Source: Hysterangium stoloniferum
Taxonomy: Eukaryota > Basidiomycota > Agaricomycetes > Hysterangiales > Hysterangiaceae
Reading direction: 5' to 3'
Assembly: GCA_015178975.1 (NCBI GenBank)
Contig: WHVD01000034.1
Location: 558,001 to 622,000 of the forward strand
Length of the DNA stretch: 64,000 nt
Numbering within the stretch: the first letter of the stretch is position 1; each line of letters starts with the position of its first letter. The notes below the pieces were generated by a model. The model had not been told where the DNA came from. It made no database searches and worked only from the letters and a program-made list of their open reading frames with translations. A program made the translations under genes and the position numbers. This document shows positions 25,159 through 36,440 of the stretch, piece by piece.

Positions 25159-26590
25159 ATGGGATCAACAGCACTGCCTCCATTACAGGCTGTTAATCAT
25201 ACCATTCCAATCATTGATGACACCAAAGCTTACTCATGGAGACCATCCAAATGTCCTGAAGCAATGAGGGAGCTATGGCACGAAAAGAAAACCATGTATA
25301 TCAAGAATGGGAGGTGGAGGGTGGCCACAGGAACAAATGCATGTCCTATGCTCATTATTCCTAAACCTCCAAAAGGCTGATGGCACTTTGTGAATACACA
25401 CTGTAGTGGATAAACATGAGCAGAATGCTAACACATATAAGTTGGCTACCCCTTTGCCAGATATTGAAGCCATTCTACGAAATGTTGTGCGTCATAAGTA
25501 TCAGAGTTTGATAGATGGGAAGGATGCTTATGAGCAGATTCGAGTGGTTCCTGAGCATGTTCACCAGACTTTGTTCACCTCTCCTGATGGCACTATGGAA
25601 AGTCTAACGTTACAAATCGGGGATTGCAATGGTCCTTCTACCTACCAGACATTGATGAACCACATATTTGCGCCGTACATCAGCGTCTTCATGGATGTAT
25701 ACTTGGATGATATTGTTGTATATTCTGACTCTATCAGTGATCATGTGAAGCATCTACACACTGTGTTTACAGTGCTCCATCGGGAAAAATTATATCTCAC
25801 TGTCAACAAGATGCACTTGTTTGCTGCAGAGTTACAGGTTTTAGGGCATGTGATTAATGATCAAGGTATAAAAATGGACACACATAAAGTCGACACAGTG
25901 GCCAACTGGAAGATTCCTATGAATAAGCAACTTCTTGCTGGATTTTTGGGGGCTGTAGGATATCTCAATAACAACTGTGAGGGAGTTCAAATCCCAATGG
26001 CTATTTTAGCAGCCCAGACAGGAGTAAACAGGCAGTGGTGGTGGGGGGCTACTGAGCAGTGTGCTTTCGAAGATATCAAGCATATTGTTCAGGCCCATCG
26101 TGACAGCTATCAAATTGCATTGGACTACTCACCAGGTCACCAAACCATTAACTTGGTGACAGATGCTTGTTTAACAGGTGCAAATGGCTTAGTCAAGGTG
26201 AAGATCTTAGCACCACTGCAGTAGTGTCATTCTGGTCAGTGAAGTTCAACTCGGCTCAACAGAACTATCCTGTTCATGAACAGGAGTTGTTGGCTATCGT
26301 GGAATCATTGAAACAATTTTGCTCACAACTGTTGGGGGTAAAGTTTCGAATCTGTACTGACCACAAGGGGATAGAATATATACCTATGCAGAAGAACTTG
26401 TCTCCGAGACAGACACGTTGGCTGGATCTTCTAAATGAGTTCAACTTCGAGATTCATTATATTCCTGGAAAGTCAAATACTTTTGCCGATGCACTATCAA
26501 GAATGTATAGCGATGAGCCCTTGGGCACTATTAGGGCTGAATTGGAGTATGTAGCTGACATTCCAGGGATGGAAGAGGATACACGGGGGG
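25159..26590 (+). pseudogene. gypsy-1 reverse transcriptase and RNase H remnant
   Basis: The palm domain carries the catalytic YLDDIVVYSDS (about 25699-25731); upstream are KLATPLPDIEAIL and SLIDGKDAYEQIRV. The connection region reads LGHVINDQGIKMD and FLGAVGYLNNNCEG. RNase H starts in the next frame: VTDACLTGANG, FNSAQQNYPVHEQELLAIVE, CTDHKGIEY and SNTFADALSRMY. In the family this protein copies element RNA into cDNA. The change of frame near 26200 and stops near 25380-25430 prevent a full product. Confidence 0.88.
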
Positions 26591-27162
26591 TGCACTACAT
26601 TTCAGGAATACCTGGCTTCAACAGTGTGTCAACACCACTGTATACAGGGTCCGCAGCGTTAGCATCGGAGGAAGCACCAAGATGGTCAGGTAGGTTGGCC
26701 ACTAAAACACGTCCATCATATGCAATACTCGCAGGGTTGGGGGGAAGTAGGAAAAGATGTAATGAAGGATCAGGACAGATGACTGAAAACACACACAAGG
26801 GTCATAGTAAGTCATCAGGATTGCCCCTGGACCATCCATCACAAGGAGAGAGGGGCCAAACACCAAATACGTCTGGTCATCAAGATTACATTGAATGGCA
26901 ATCTTCACGAGTGACAGTGGAGGGCAGGTTACCTGACTTGCCCTCAGATTTTCCACTAGCAGAAATTCCATTGGAGGGCCACTCAGGATTGGACATCCCA
27001 GAAACCCTACGATGACAGTATGGATCAGATGTTTTCTTCTCTAGGATATGGGCAATGCCACACAAGTATAAGGGCTTTACATCACAGGACAGTTTTCTGT
27101 TTTTAAATCTGGATGGTGTTAAACTGCTTTGCATCCCTGATATTACCATTGGGAATTGACGA

Positions 27163-28513
27163 GTGCAGGAAATTGTTATCTTGCATGCCCATTCCATCCT
27201 GGCGCATCTAGGGGCAAGGAAAACTGCCACATATTTGAGAACCAATGTGTGGTGGCTGTCATTAACCAAGGACATCAAATTATTTTGCAAGTCATGCAGC
27301 GTGTGTGCCATGTCGAAATCTGAAACACAGAAACTGCAGGGACAACTTCGTTCAATGGAAGTGCCATCACAGCCGTGGGAGGCAATTGGGATTGATTTTG
27401 TAGGACCCTTGCCAGCGTCCAAGAATCACCTCGGAGAGTTCAATAGCATCTGTGTTATTATTGACCATTTAACTTGCATGGTCCATCTGGTACCGGCACA
27501 CAGTAACTATACTGCTATTCAAATGGATGAGGTGATATTCAAACATGTTTACAAGTTGCATGGGCTGCCAGACAAAATCATTAGCGATTGAGATTCGCTA
27601 TTTACAAGTATCTTTGGAGAGAGCTTCATCACTTGATAGGAGTCGAATTGTGGATGTCTTCATCATACCACCCCCAAAAAGATGGTGCTACCAAATGTGT
27701 GAATTGAACAATGACTCAAATGCTTAGGCAATGTGTAGCACCAAACCAGAAAGATTGGGTGTCGAAGCTGCCAGCTATTGAGTTTGCTATGAATAATGCT
27801 ACATCAGAAACAACTGGATTCTCACTGTTTTTCCTGAATTATGGTCAGCTGCCATGGCCACTTCTCTGGGACAACAATACGAAGTATCCAGGTGTCCTTG
27901 AATTTGCAGAATGAATGAAGCTGGCAATCATGAATGCGCATGATGAGATACATGCTAACAGCCAGGGTTAAGCAGACACGGCAGGCAAATTGACACTGGA
28001 GGTCTGCTACATTTAGCGTCAATGATTTGGTTTATCTGTCCATGAAGAATTTATGCTTACCAAAAATCGGGCATGTAAACTGCTGCCGAAATATATTGGG
28101 CCTTTTAGGATCAGCCGGGTACTGGAGCCAGGAGTGATATACCAGTTGGAACTGTCAAGGGAGCTCAAGCAGCAGGGGATTAATCCAAGTTTTCATGCAT
28201 CGTTGCTTCGTATACACATTCTGAATGACGATCGTCTGTTTCCAGGAGGCAGTTGAGGCAGATTCCTGGCTTTGGTAGTTGGCCTCGTGAGTGGGCAGTT
28301 GAGAAGATTCTTGCTCATTCGGGCAAGGGCCTCAATGCTTTCTTTGAGGTTTTGTGGAACACTGGCGATACTACCTGGTTGCGATATCAAGATGTTCAGT
28401 ATGTCCAGCCTTTGAAGGCTTACCTGGAGGCATTAGGTGTTACAAGTGCTCGATCATTGCCCAGGGGCCAAGGTGGCTCTCTAATCAAATCGAAGTTGCC
28501 AAGATGTCTTTGA
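27163..28513 (+). pseudogene. gypsy-1 integrase and chromodomain-like C-terminus, broken
   Basis: An H2C2 zinc region (ILAHLGARKTATYL, CKSCSVCAMSKSETQ) and the start of the DDE core (IGIDFVGPLPAS, first aspartate present) are followed by a stop near 27591. After frame changes come NQKDWVSKLPAIEFAMNNATSETTG, LLPKYIGPFRISRVLEPGV and SFHASLLRIH, the usual integrase C-terminal fold. A last module (EWAVEKILAHSGKG, WNTGDTTWLRYQDV) is a divergent chromodomain-type tail. In this family such tails help choose insertion sites in chromatin. Confidence 0.82.
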
Positions 28514-28584
28514 GCTTGGAGTGTCATCAGGAAGTGTCTTACATATCAAGTGCTGAAGACTTGCCTTCTATTTATGTTGGTTCA

Positions 28585-29388
28585 TGTTAGGATACATACA
28601 GGGCGGGTCTCCGGAGAAACCCACGGAATATCCGGTAGGACTTGGCTTCAGCTTATAGGCTGCACCCTCACTAGATCGTGTCATCCAATTTCAGACAGGT
28701 GGACAGGAATCCTGGGGAGTCCGTGTGGGGTTTGTGGGTCAGGGGGTCATAGGTCAGAGGTCGTGGGTCGTGAGTCGAGATCGGTGAGAGATAGATGCGC
28801 CGGAGCCTGTGGGCTCTGACTAGTGTGAATCAAGTAGGGTTTTAGAGCAGAAAATGTATTAGATTACTGGGAGGAATCTAAGCTGATTTTCTGACTGGAT
28901 TGTATGTACAACATCTGCCAGTTTAAATAGACCGTGGAGTAAATGTCATACCGAATCCAGTAATAATGAAACGAAATGAGCAAAACATAAAATGGGAATA
29001 GTAAACATCAAATTGGTGTTAGGAATGGGACAGAACGGAGCAGAGTCCGAATAGTGACAAATCATAAACCATAACGGGAAACAGAGCGGGAGCAGAGTCC
29101 GAATTGTGACAGGTCATTTGACTAAAATGGGAACGGGGCTCAGTTAGAGAGGTGACGGGTTTTCTGAGTGGGGTCTGGTTACTGATGTGCGGGATGAGGT
29201 CAGATATAGACAGAGATGGAGTCCGGTGGGTTTTCCGGTGACTGAAACACAATGTAATGAAGACAAACGTAGACGAGTCTGACGTACAGAGTCTGGTGGG
29301 AATTCTGGTGAACTGATAATGGGTGCATATAGGGCACGGGTGCGTATAAGTTAGTGCCTGGAGTCCAGTGGGATTTCCGGTCGTAACA
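28585..29388 (-). mobile_element. Solo LTR nested in gypsy-1 (family B)
   Basis: 804 bp from TGTTAGGATAC to GTCGTAACA, flanked by the exact duplication GTTCA at 28580-28584 and 29389-29393. It lies in reverse orientation, judged from the shared LTR core motif near its left end (28638-28670). A truncated relative lies at 61043-61576. No internal coding sequence, so a recombination-derived solo LTR. Confidence 0.88.
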
Positions 29389-29821
29389 GTTCAGCTGTCC
29401 CAATCGCTGTGCAAGAATCACCCACTATGGATGCTCAGGATTATCCAACACAAGTATCCACAGAGTTTTTGATGACTACAATGGCTGCTGTTCGCAATAG
29501 TGCTCTTTGAGGTGTACAAGTGGCATGGGACTTGCGCATGGAGCAGTTCAAGACTATGCAGCACCAACTCTTTGAAGCACAGCAGAACAATAACATACCA
29601 TGACCCAAATCTACAGGGCGTCAGCACAATATAGGTTGATGAAGAAGGACAGGCCAGATGCATTGACTCAACAGATTGATTGTGGTCAACAGGAGGAGAT
29701 GGACCTCGATGGCGGTTATGTGAGTGACGACTTAGACGAGCTGGAGCAGGGGGTGTTGGAATTGCATCGTTGAACCAACCTGCTGTTAATTGCACACTGC
29801 GTTGCAGTGTGGGAGGGTGGG

Positions 29822-30088
29822 TGTAACGGGAGCAGACCTAGTGGCAGACTTGGCATGGGGCAGCCCACCACCTTGTCTCAGGAGGTAAATAGAGGGTAGA
29901 TTATTTTCCGATCATTACACTGTTTCATTTCTATTATCTGTCATTAAGGAGGTTAGTCTATGAATGATAGCATAAATAGGGAAGCCACCCATTAGTATAG
30001 TTAGTTTTTTCGAATTGGAGCCTATTCCTACTCTGTTCATTCCTCTTCATAAGAAAGGATTACACTATCTCAAAAGCCAAACATTACA
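29822..30088 (+). repeat. 3' LTR of gypsy-1
   Basis: 267 bp, TGTAACGGG...CATTACA, followed by TSD GTTAT. Near-identical to the 5' LTR over most of its length. Confidence 0.93.
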
Positions 30089-30368
30089 GTTATTGGAACC
30101 CCAAACCAATACTTGTGTGGTGCAGGTAGTGGTTGTCGGGGTTAAAAGTGTCTTGACATTGTGACTACTACAATTACAAATGTCACTGTTGTGAGCTTGT
30201 GGGTGCTCATGCATCCACAAGCATACATAGACCTTTGCACTACTAAATGTGAGATATATCTCGTGTTTGGCATGAAGGAAAAAATAATATAAAATATAGA
30301 AAAAATAAGGAATTAAAGCAATACTCAGTTCCAGGAGTATTGCACTGTTTGCAGCCAATCCTTCACAC

Positions 30369-30740
30369 TGTAAGGGGACATTCTATGTCTTGTCTCTTGG
30401 TTTTTGTCATGTCTATACTTACTAACCCTTAGAGGTTATTTTATATTGTTTCCTATATTTTTCTCACATTTTTCAGAGGACTGTTCCATCCTCTAGGAAT
30501 ATTCTAGGATAGAGTAGATAGTTATGGACCATTGAGGGTAAGCTGTCATTCTATTTTTAGACACCCCCATGTTTCGGAACATCTAGCAGAGGTGCCTCCT
30601 TATCCTTTTCTCTCTGGATATCTCTCTGTTAGGTGAGTAGTCCTTATCCTGTATCTAGTAGCTACCTAATATACTCTGTATATCCCTCTGTTAGTTAGTC
30701 TAGTGTGAGTACCACAGGCTCTACTGAGGTGGCCCTTACA
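30369..30740 (+). repeat. LTR remnant (family D)
   Basis: TGTAAGGGGACA...GGCCCTTACA, 372 bp. It is alignable with the LTR at 61577-61878 (TGTCAGGGGACA...CGCCCTTACA). The 5-bp flanks (CACAC and CAGCC) do not match, so its insertion history is unclear. Confidence 0.6.
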
Positions 30741-31599
30741 CAGCCAGTTTCATGATCCAAGGAGGAGTGCTGTATTTGGTAGATTTATATTTGTAGGGCT
30801 TCATATCCCATTAGGAATGGAACTCCAACTATTCATTCATTGGTAGAACCTTTTGAAAACACTGAACCCTCTGTGTCTAAAGCAAGGGTGAGTGAACCAT
30901 AATGCATTTGCGACATATTTAAATGGATCATATCTTCAATCATAGCCCATCCTCAATCCTTACGAATTATTTCTCACTTGTAGAGTCCCACTACCTTTCA
31001 TATATTTGGCAGCTCAACCCTCGGACTTGCTGCTGATAGTTTTATCATTATTCCACCGTCGGACCACCAAACTAAGTGATATTATTGCTTTAAATGTATG
31101 TTTTGGAGGAAAAGGGAATCCCATGGGCCACTTACCAAGAGAACCTGCCGTGCAGTGGTTACAATGGAGATACGCACGTCGAAACCTCTGATAGACTTCA
31201 ATAGGATATCAGGCTGAATTGGGGGACTACTTTCTCCTCGAAAAATTTACCTTCTGCCAACAACGATGACACCCCTTCTGTTCTACTTCAGAAAGCACAA
31301 CCCCCTCGTACCATTTGATATTTAACGGCGAAACATATCTGCAATTACAACAACTTTGCTGCTGACATCAGGAAAATAACCACCATGCATCATGATGGGG
31401 TATAGTAATTTGGCCCAGGGTGGTACGCTCCCCTTTGCATATCATGGCAGCATACAGGTGGAGTTGCAGATTTGTAAGGCTGCATGAACAACATGAAACC
31501 TGCCGCAACTATGCCTTGGCTACCTGAAGTCCTTCGCCAGTTCAAACAGACCTCCCCACGTCCTCTGAGACTGACTTCCACGGTCCTTAGAACAAGCTC

Positions 31600-31827
31600 T
31601 TGAACCTCCTCTTCCCACCTGACACTGAATTTACGGTTGTTCCCCAGTACCTTCCAGGGCCATCGGAGCCAGTGGACTTTTTTGTCTTGTATGAAGTCTT
31701 CCTTGAAGACAAACTGGTCTTTATTTTGCAGCTGAAGCCACCTGGTCACCTTCGATACACTTCTACTTGTGAAGTTGCCAACAAACAGATCCGATCTCGT
31801 ATCCCGGATTTTTATGGTCGGTCATAG
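31600..31827 (+). pseudogene. Fragment of a fungal protein, possibly nuclease-like fold
   Basis: An open frame gives PSEPVDFFVLYEVF, LEDKLVFILQLKPPGHLRY and EVANKQIRSRI. The pattern of an acidic residue, then a hydrophobic strand ending (E/Q)-x-K, followed by a helix, recalls PD-(D/E)XK-type cores. I recall similar stretches in Agaricomycete hypothetical proteins, but this is from memory and unverified. Only about 75 residues remain; the frame stops at 31827 and no upstream exon is clear, so it is probably a fragment left by transposon activity. Confidence 0.35.
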
Positions 31828-32248
31828 TCATTTTATTCAGGCTTGGGTGCTCACACATCAGGAGTTACAACATTTAAGGCGGCACTAAAATATTATCTAA
31901 ACCTGTTTACAAAACTTTAAGTCCTAAAATGGATTTAAACTCAGTTATTACTTCAATTATAGACATAAGTTCAAATAAGGATGTAAACTCAAAGTGTGGA
32001 TATCTGTGGAAAGCAATGTCTAAACCTAAGACTATACTTCAGGTATAATTAGGCCCCAAACTTATACACTTACAACTCCTTTTAATTCTAGTTTAGACGT
32101 GATCCGAACTTGTTATTTAGGACACACTTTTACCAGAGTTTTTATTCTAAGTCCAGACAAATGTTTACCCCTTATAGAAACCTCAAGTTTGAACATAGAT
32201 TTAAAAATAAAATAAAACCCTAAGTTTTGTAATGACCTTAAACTAATT

Positions 32249-32290
32249 GCCCACTCATTGCCCGCCCATTGCTCGCCCATTACCCACCAG
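32249..32290. repeat. Short tandem repeat, about 11-bp unit
   Basis: Four imperfect units of CATTGCCCGCC type in a row. Confidence 0.5.
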
Positions 32291-32509
32291 CAGATCAATG
32301 CCAGACCATTGGCCAACCATCACACACACTCTGCCTGCCCAGAAAAGTGTACAAGATACACGACAAGGCTTTACCACCTAATCCTCTCGAGCCTAACTTT
32401 CACTCAATATGTGGCATTTATTCATTTCATTTTTTTACAACTTTAGTTATACACATAAACTGCACTAATCCTTTAAGACAGTCAGCCTGGATGCATTAAT
32501 CAAATGGAA

Positions 32510-33514
32510 GTATATCTCACCAGAGAGAGAGATAAGATGGCAACAAACTCGGAGGTCAACACAACTTGTGCAAAGTGACACATGACCCATTCGACTTTCA
32601 CAACTTCGAGATTTGGTGACAACTCAGCAGAATACAAATCTGCTGGAAAATGTGGATAGTATTGGAAGGGGTTTACCAAGCCACCATGGAAGGGCAGCTG
32701 ATGTTGGACTGCAAAACTACTTATGCCGTCGACTTCAAAAATGTACTTGATGCAACCAGGAACAGGTCCTAAGCTTCAAATACCATCTGCATAGAAATAG
32801 ATGAGACTATCTCCCAGGTGAGTGGAGGATTGTGCAAAAGTCACACGGCCAAGCTTTAGATATGCATGTAATGTAACCTTCTTTTTCACAAAGTGTTGAA
32901 GATCCATGGGAGCGGAAATGAGGGCCAGGGAAGTGTTGCCTTGAGATGCTGAACCTGCATCCCAGTGGTTCCCATCGTGCTGACTTGCATATGCCTTATC
33001 AAAAAGCACCTTGCATTCCTTGATTGTGGGGGGGCAATCCAGTCGCGCAAGCCAACATCTGAGTTTGGCTGCTTTTAGAAAAGACTTGAGCAAAGATCCC
33101 TCAAGTTCTCCTGCATGATGGTTAGCATACAGATAGGATGACAAGAAACATGCAGCTCACCAAATTTGTGGTTCATTGGCAGTTGCTGGAGTTGACCGAT
33201 AAGACATTCAAAGGGGAAGCACCACCAGGAGCGAACAGGTCCGAAAAGTTGGATGAACTCATAAATGTGAAAGGCCATGTGGTTGTTCAGCCACTGAACA
33301 GTTTCTGGATGAATCTCTTGTAATTCCCTGACCCATGTTTTTATATAGGCATGATATGCATGTGCACGCTCTGCAGTCATAGTCCGTTTGCAGGCTAAGA
33401 TCACAGCCGAAACAAGCACCATGGTGTGATCCAGGACTTGACAGAGTTGTGCCGCTTCATCTGGGGATGCATGTGAAGTTCCTTCTCCCCATAGACCAAT
33501 AAGTGCGAGGGGTG
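32510..33514 (-). pseudogene. C-terminal part of a Plavaka/CACTA-like transposase
   Basis: Reading on the minus strand from the edge of the gypsy-2 LTR: PLALIGLWGEGTSH, LACKRTMTAERAHAYHAY, HMAFHIYEFIQLFGPVRSWW, CFPFECLIGQLQQLPMNHK, then ELEGSLLKSFLKAAKLRCWLARLDCPP, and, past a stop at 32776, NPFQYYPHFPADLYSAEL and VEWVMCHFAQV. This order (palm-like GPVHGWWTFPFERLIG block, ELE-SFL-AA-LR-WL block, C-terminal CHFA block) is that of basidiomycete Plavaka/CACTA transposases. The 5' part is missing: the gypsy-2 LTR starts exactly where the homology stops. A frame change near 33140 and the stop show that it is dead. Confidence 0.75.
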
Positions 33515-34247
33515 TTATGACCGTGTCGCAATCCTAGCAGTCCCCGAGGTTATCGCCACTTATCGACGAATCAAGTTACTGTTCAAGTCACCACATCGGA
33601 AACCATCAGCCTCCCAATGCTGACGTACATTTTTGTGGTGATCAAACCCCATTTATGCCCACGTCAAAATATACTCGAACTATCTGGTTAAACTCTGATA
33701 CATCCCTTTTTTATTATGATGATCCGCTCTATCCTATGTCTCACATATGTCTATATATATTTGTAACCCTCGAACTATTTCCTTTTACCATAATTCTGCT
33801 CTCAGTTATCATCGGCCTCCGAACTAATCATAAACTTCCCGTTCCTAGTCAAGTTTATTTGTCAATACCATGTTCTGCTCTTCTCCTAGTTAGTATTTCC
33901 TAGACACCTGTTACTTGTATATGAACCTGCTGTAGTTGTAGTTATGAGGCAATCAGAATATTGACTCAGAATACCCTCTTATGCCTCCAGAAGTCTCATA
34001 CTAAGAATTCCGTCTTCCACCTTCGCGTGCGCTCGCCCCCCTTCGGTCCCCAACCCCTTGGCCTGACACTCGACTTATCCCTCGATTCCAATCGGTAGTT
34101 TTCACCGAGAGGTATTTGTTAGGACTAGTCTTCGCCCACCTGAAATTTAAGGACACCTGATGGACAACTGTGAGGGCGCAGCACATAAGCTGAAGCCAAG
34201 TCCTTCCAATCGGTCCACCAACATTAGTCAGTTTCTAGTTCTTAACA
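33515..34247 (+). repeat. 5' LTR of gypsy-2 (family A)
   Basis: 733 bp, TGTTATGACCG...TTCTTAACA. Same family as 40556-41277, 43152-43837 and, reversed, 62564-63275. The conserved LTR core motif is at 34172-34205. Confidence 0.9.
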
Positions 34248-34285
34248 GTATATTCTGATTTCACACTCGCATCTTCCATTCAATC

Positions 34286-35254
34286 ATGCCTCTGAGAAAG
34301 AAAGATGCCAAGCCAAGTCTCCTTTCCTGTATACAGCCTGAGCTACTCAGAGGGTTAACCCTGCAACCAGGAACCTCCGAAGAATCCCACTTTGTGAAAA
34401 TTACCGGTGATGCTGAAGAAGTTACTGAAGCAACCGAACCCAAAGCACCTGAAGGGGATAACAATCAATCAGCTCCAGAACCCGAACCTGAGGATGGTGA
34501 CCAACCTGCACCTCAGGCCAGTGGTTCTAAAAAATCTGCAAAACAAAAACTGGCTCTCAATCCCGATGAGACTTGGGAATTGTTCTCAGGTACTCTAGGA
34601 TCCCTTAACAAATTCCTTAAAAACAATACAAAGGAAAAAGAACCTGGGCAAACCCGAGTCAACAAACCTGAACCGTTTACTGGTTCAAACCCGAAGAAAT
34701 TGCCGACATTTCTTATGCAATGTCAATTCAACTTTCGGGACTGCCCGGCTGCATTTGCAATGGATGACCGAAAGGTAAATTTTGCACTCTCTTACCTTAA
34801 GGACTCCACAGCAGCCTGGTTTGAACCCGCATTCTCTGGCCTCACCTCTGAAGACCCTGATTGGCTTCATGATTGGGATGCCTTTGTTGAGGAACTCGAA
34901 ACAAACTTCGGTCCCTACGACCAAACTGGCAATGCTGAAACCGTGCTTTCTAATCTCAAAATGAAAGACAACCAGTGCATCACTGATTACATCGTCCAGT
35001 TTAACAGCCTCGCCACGTGTTGTGACTGGGGCGATTCAGCCCTCCATTACCAGTTTTACTCTGGCCTCCCATCTCGCCTCAAAGACGAAGTTTCCAAAGG
35101 AGAGACCGGCAAACTGAAGACTCTCCCCCTCATGTGTCAAAAAGCCCAAAATGCGGACGCCCAATACTGGGAACGAGGCTCAGAAATCAGTCATGAAAAC
35201 CCATTGGACAAAAAATCATCGGACAATAAGAATGTCAACAAGTCTGGTAATTAA
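34286..35254 (+). CDS. gypsy-2 gag, N-terminal and capsid part
   Basis: Open frame of 322 residues starting MPLRKKDAKP, 39 bp after the LTR. An acidic, Pro/Glu-rich head is followed by the retrotransposon-gag capsid fold: NKPEPFTGSNPKKLPTFLMQ, VNFALSYLKDSTAAWFEP, DWDAFVEELETNFGPYDQ, ITDYIVQFNSLATCCDWG, HYQFYSGLPSRLKDEV. This shell protein assembles the particles in which reverse transcription occurs. It ends at a TAA at 35252; beyond it the frame resumes with a Lys-rich linker and one CCHC knuckle at about 35434-35480 (CLLCADPGHQVTTCP). The knuckle would be lost from this product. Best-preserved gene of the element. Confidence 0.85.
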   Translation: MPLRKKDAKPSLLSCIQPELLRGLTLQPGTSEESHFVKITGDAEEVTEATEPKAPEGDNNQSAPEPEPEDGDQPAPQASGSKKSAKQKLALNPDETWELFSGTLGSLNKFLKNNTKEKEPGQTRVNKPEPFTGSNPKKLPTFLMQCQFNFRDCPAAFAMDDRKVNFALSYLKDSTAAWFEPAFSGLTSEDPDWLHDWDAFVEELETNFGPYDQTGNAETVLSNLKMKDNQCITDYIVQFNSLATCCDWGDSALHYQFYSGLPSRLKDEVSKGETGKLKTLPLMCQKAQNADAQYWERGSEISHENPLDKKSSDNKNVNKSGN

Positions 35255-35585
35255 AACACCAACAACAGTGCAACTCAAACTCCGATAAGAAGTCCGAAAA
35301 CAAAGGGTCTAACGACAAAAAGGGCAAGGGCAAACAGTCGAATAAGTCTCAGGATAAAGACAAACCCGACTTAACTGGCAAACTCAGCTCCAACGGCAAG
35401 CTCCTACCACAGGAAAAGCAACGTCAGATGGACAACAACCTTTGCTTGTTGTGTGCAGATCCTGGACACCAAGTCACCACATGCCCAAAAGCCACCAAAG
35501 CCCAATTGGCCAATACAGCCATGACCTCACAACCGGCTAAGCCGGCTGCCGAGTCAAAAAAAGATTAAGCAACTCTCTGGATTCC

Positions 35586-36440
35586 GTGTGGTTGAAGAGT
35601 TGTGTTGAATCTCCTCGCACACCGGAAAATTGTCATCTTAATGCATCCACCCTGTATGATCCCAATTCCTTGTTCATAAATCTTACTTCGGAACCCCTCG
35701 GGAGTCTCACTTTTCGAGCTCTCATAGATTCAGGTTCAACCCATTGTTTTATAGATACAAGTTTTTCCCGAAAAAATCAGTTAAAAACCTATGCAATAGA
35801 TCTGATTCTGCTCCAACTTTTTGATGGTACTTCAAACTCCATAATCTCGCAAGCCTGCAAACTCCGACTTCGGTTCCCGTGTGGAACCTTTCAGACAGTT
35901 ACGTTTTTTGTAACACAGTTGGACCCGAGCTGCTCCGTGGTTCTAGGACATAACTGGCTCACCTGCTACAATCCGTTGATTGATTGGGTATTGGGCAGTA
36001 TCCATTTCCGAACCCCATCGGCACCCAATACGACTGGTCTGTTTCCGCCTGTTTCAGCAAATATGGCCTCTACGGCACCTCTGGCCCCCGTGGCAAATCT
36101 GAGCTCTCCGCCACCCATCTCTCTAATAAATGCTGCAGCTTTTATGAGAGCCATCAAGTTGGACGGCTCCCAAGCATTTACAGTGAATCTTAAAGTTGAC
36201 AAAGTCACTGGTCACTTTGCAACCCCAGTGACCGAACCGATCACAGATTTGGAAGGTGTTTCAGAAAAATACCATGAATTTGCAGATGTCTTCAGTAAAC
36301 AAAAAGCCGATCGACTCGCCCCTCACAGGCCTTACAATTTGAAAATTGATATTGAAGATGGTTCACATCTGCCCCTAGACCTCTCTCACAGTCCGAACTA
36401 TTGGCTATCCAAGATTTCTTGGACGAACATTTGGCTATAG
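35586..36440 (+). pseudogene. gypsy-2 protease and linker to reverse transcriptase
   Basis: A retropepsin-like domain: LTFRALIDSGSTHCFID (about 35707-35757) has the active-site D-S-G, and VVLGHNWLTCYNPLIDW (about 35940-35990) the second conserved loop. After a linker come YHEFADVFSKQKADRLAPHRPYN, the usual lead into RT in Tf1/chromovirus elements. A frame change at about 36400-36440 separates it from RT. It would process the polyprotein if joined, but here it is detached. Confidence 0.82.

Larger units (their letters stand above)
20844..30088 (+). mobile_element. Gypsy-1: complete but decayed Ty3/gypsy LTR retrotransposon
   Basis: Two LTRs, a gag with a zinc knuckle, protease, RT-RNase H, integrase and a C-terminal chromodomain-like module in the Ty3/gypsy order, all on the plus strand. 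The outer 5-bp target-site duplication is exact: GTTAT at 20839-20843 and 30089-30093. A purine-rich tract (GTGGGAGGGTGGG) abuts the right LTR. Reading frames are broken by many stops and shifts, so it is inactive. The 9.2-kb length includes the 804-bp solo LTR at 28585-29388. Confidence 0.92.
30741..32509. other. Repeat-rich gene-poor stretch
   Basis: AT-rich sequence with one protein-coding fragment (31600-31827) and, at about 31850-32200, many reiterated AAACCTAA/TTTAAAC-like words with no clear period. An 11-bp tandem motif (CATTGCCCGCC-like) lies at 32249-32290. Nothing else is supported. Confidence 0.45.

Noticed and set aside
31390..31749. 119-residue minus-strand frame
   Set aside because: It is antisense to the better supported fragment at 31600-31827, and its composition is that of a shadow frame.
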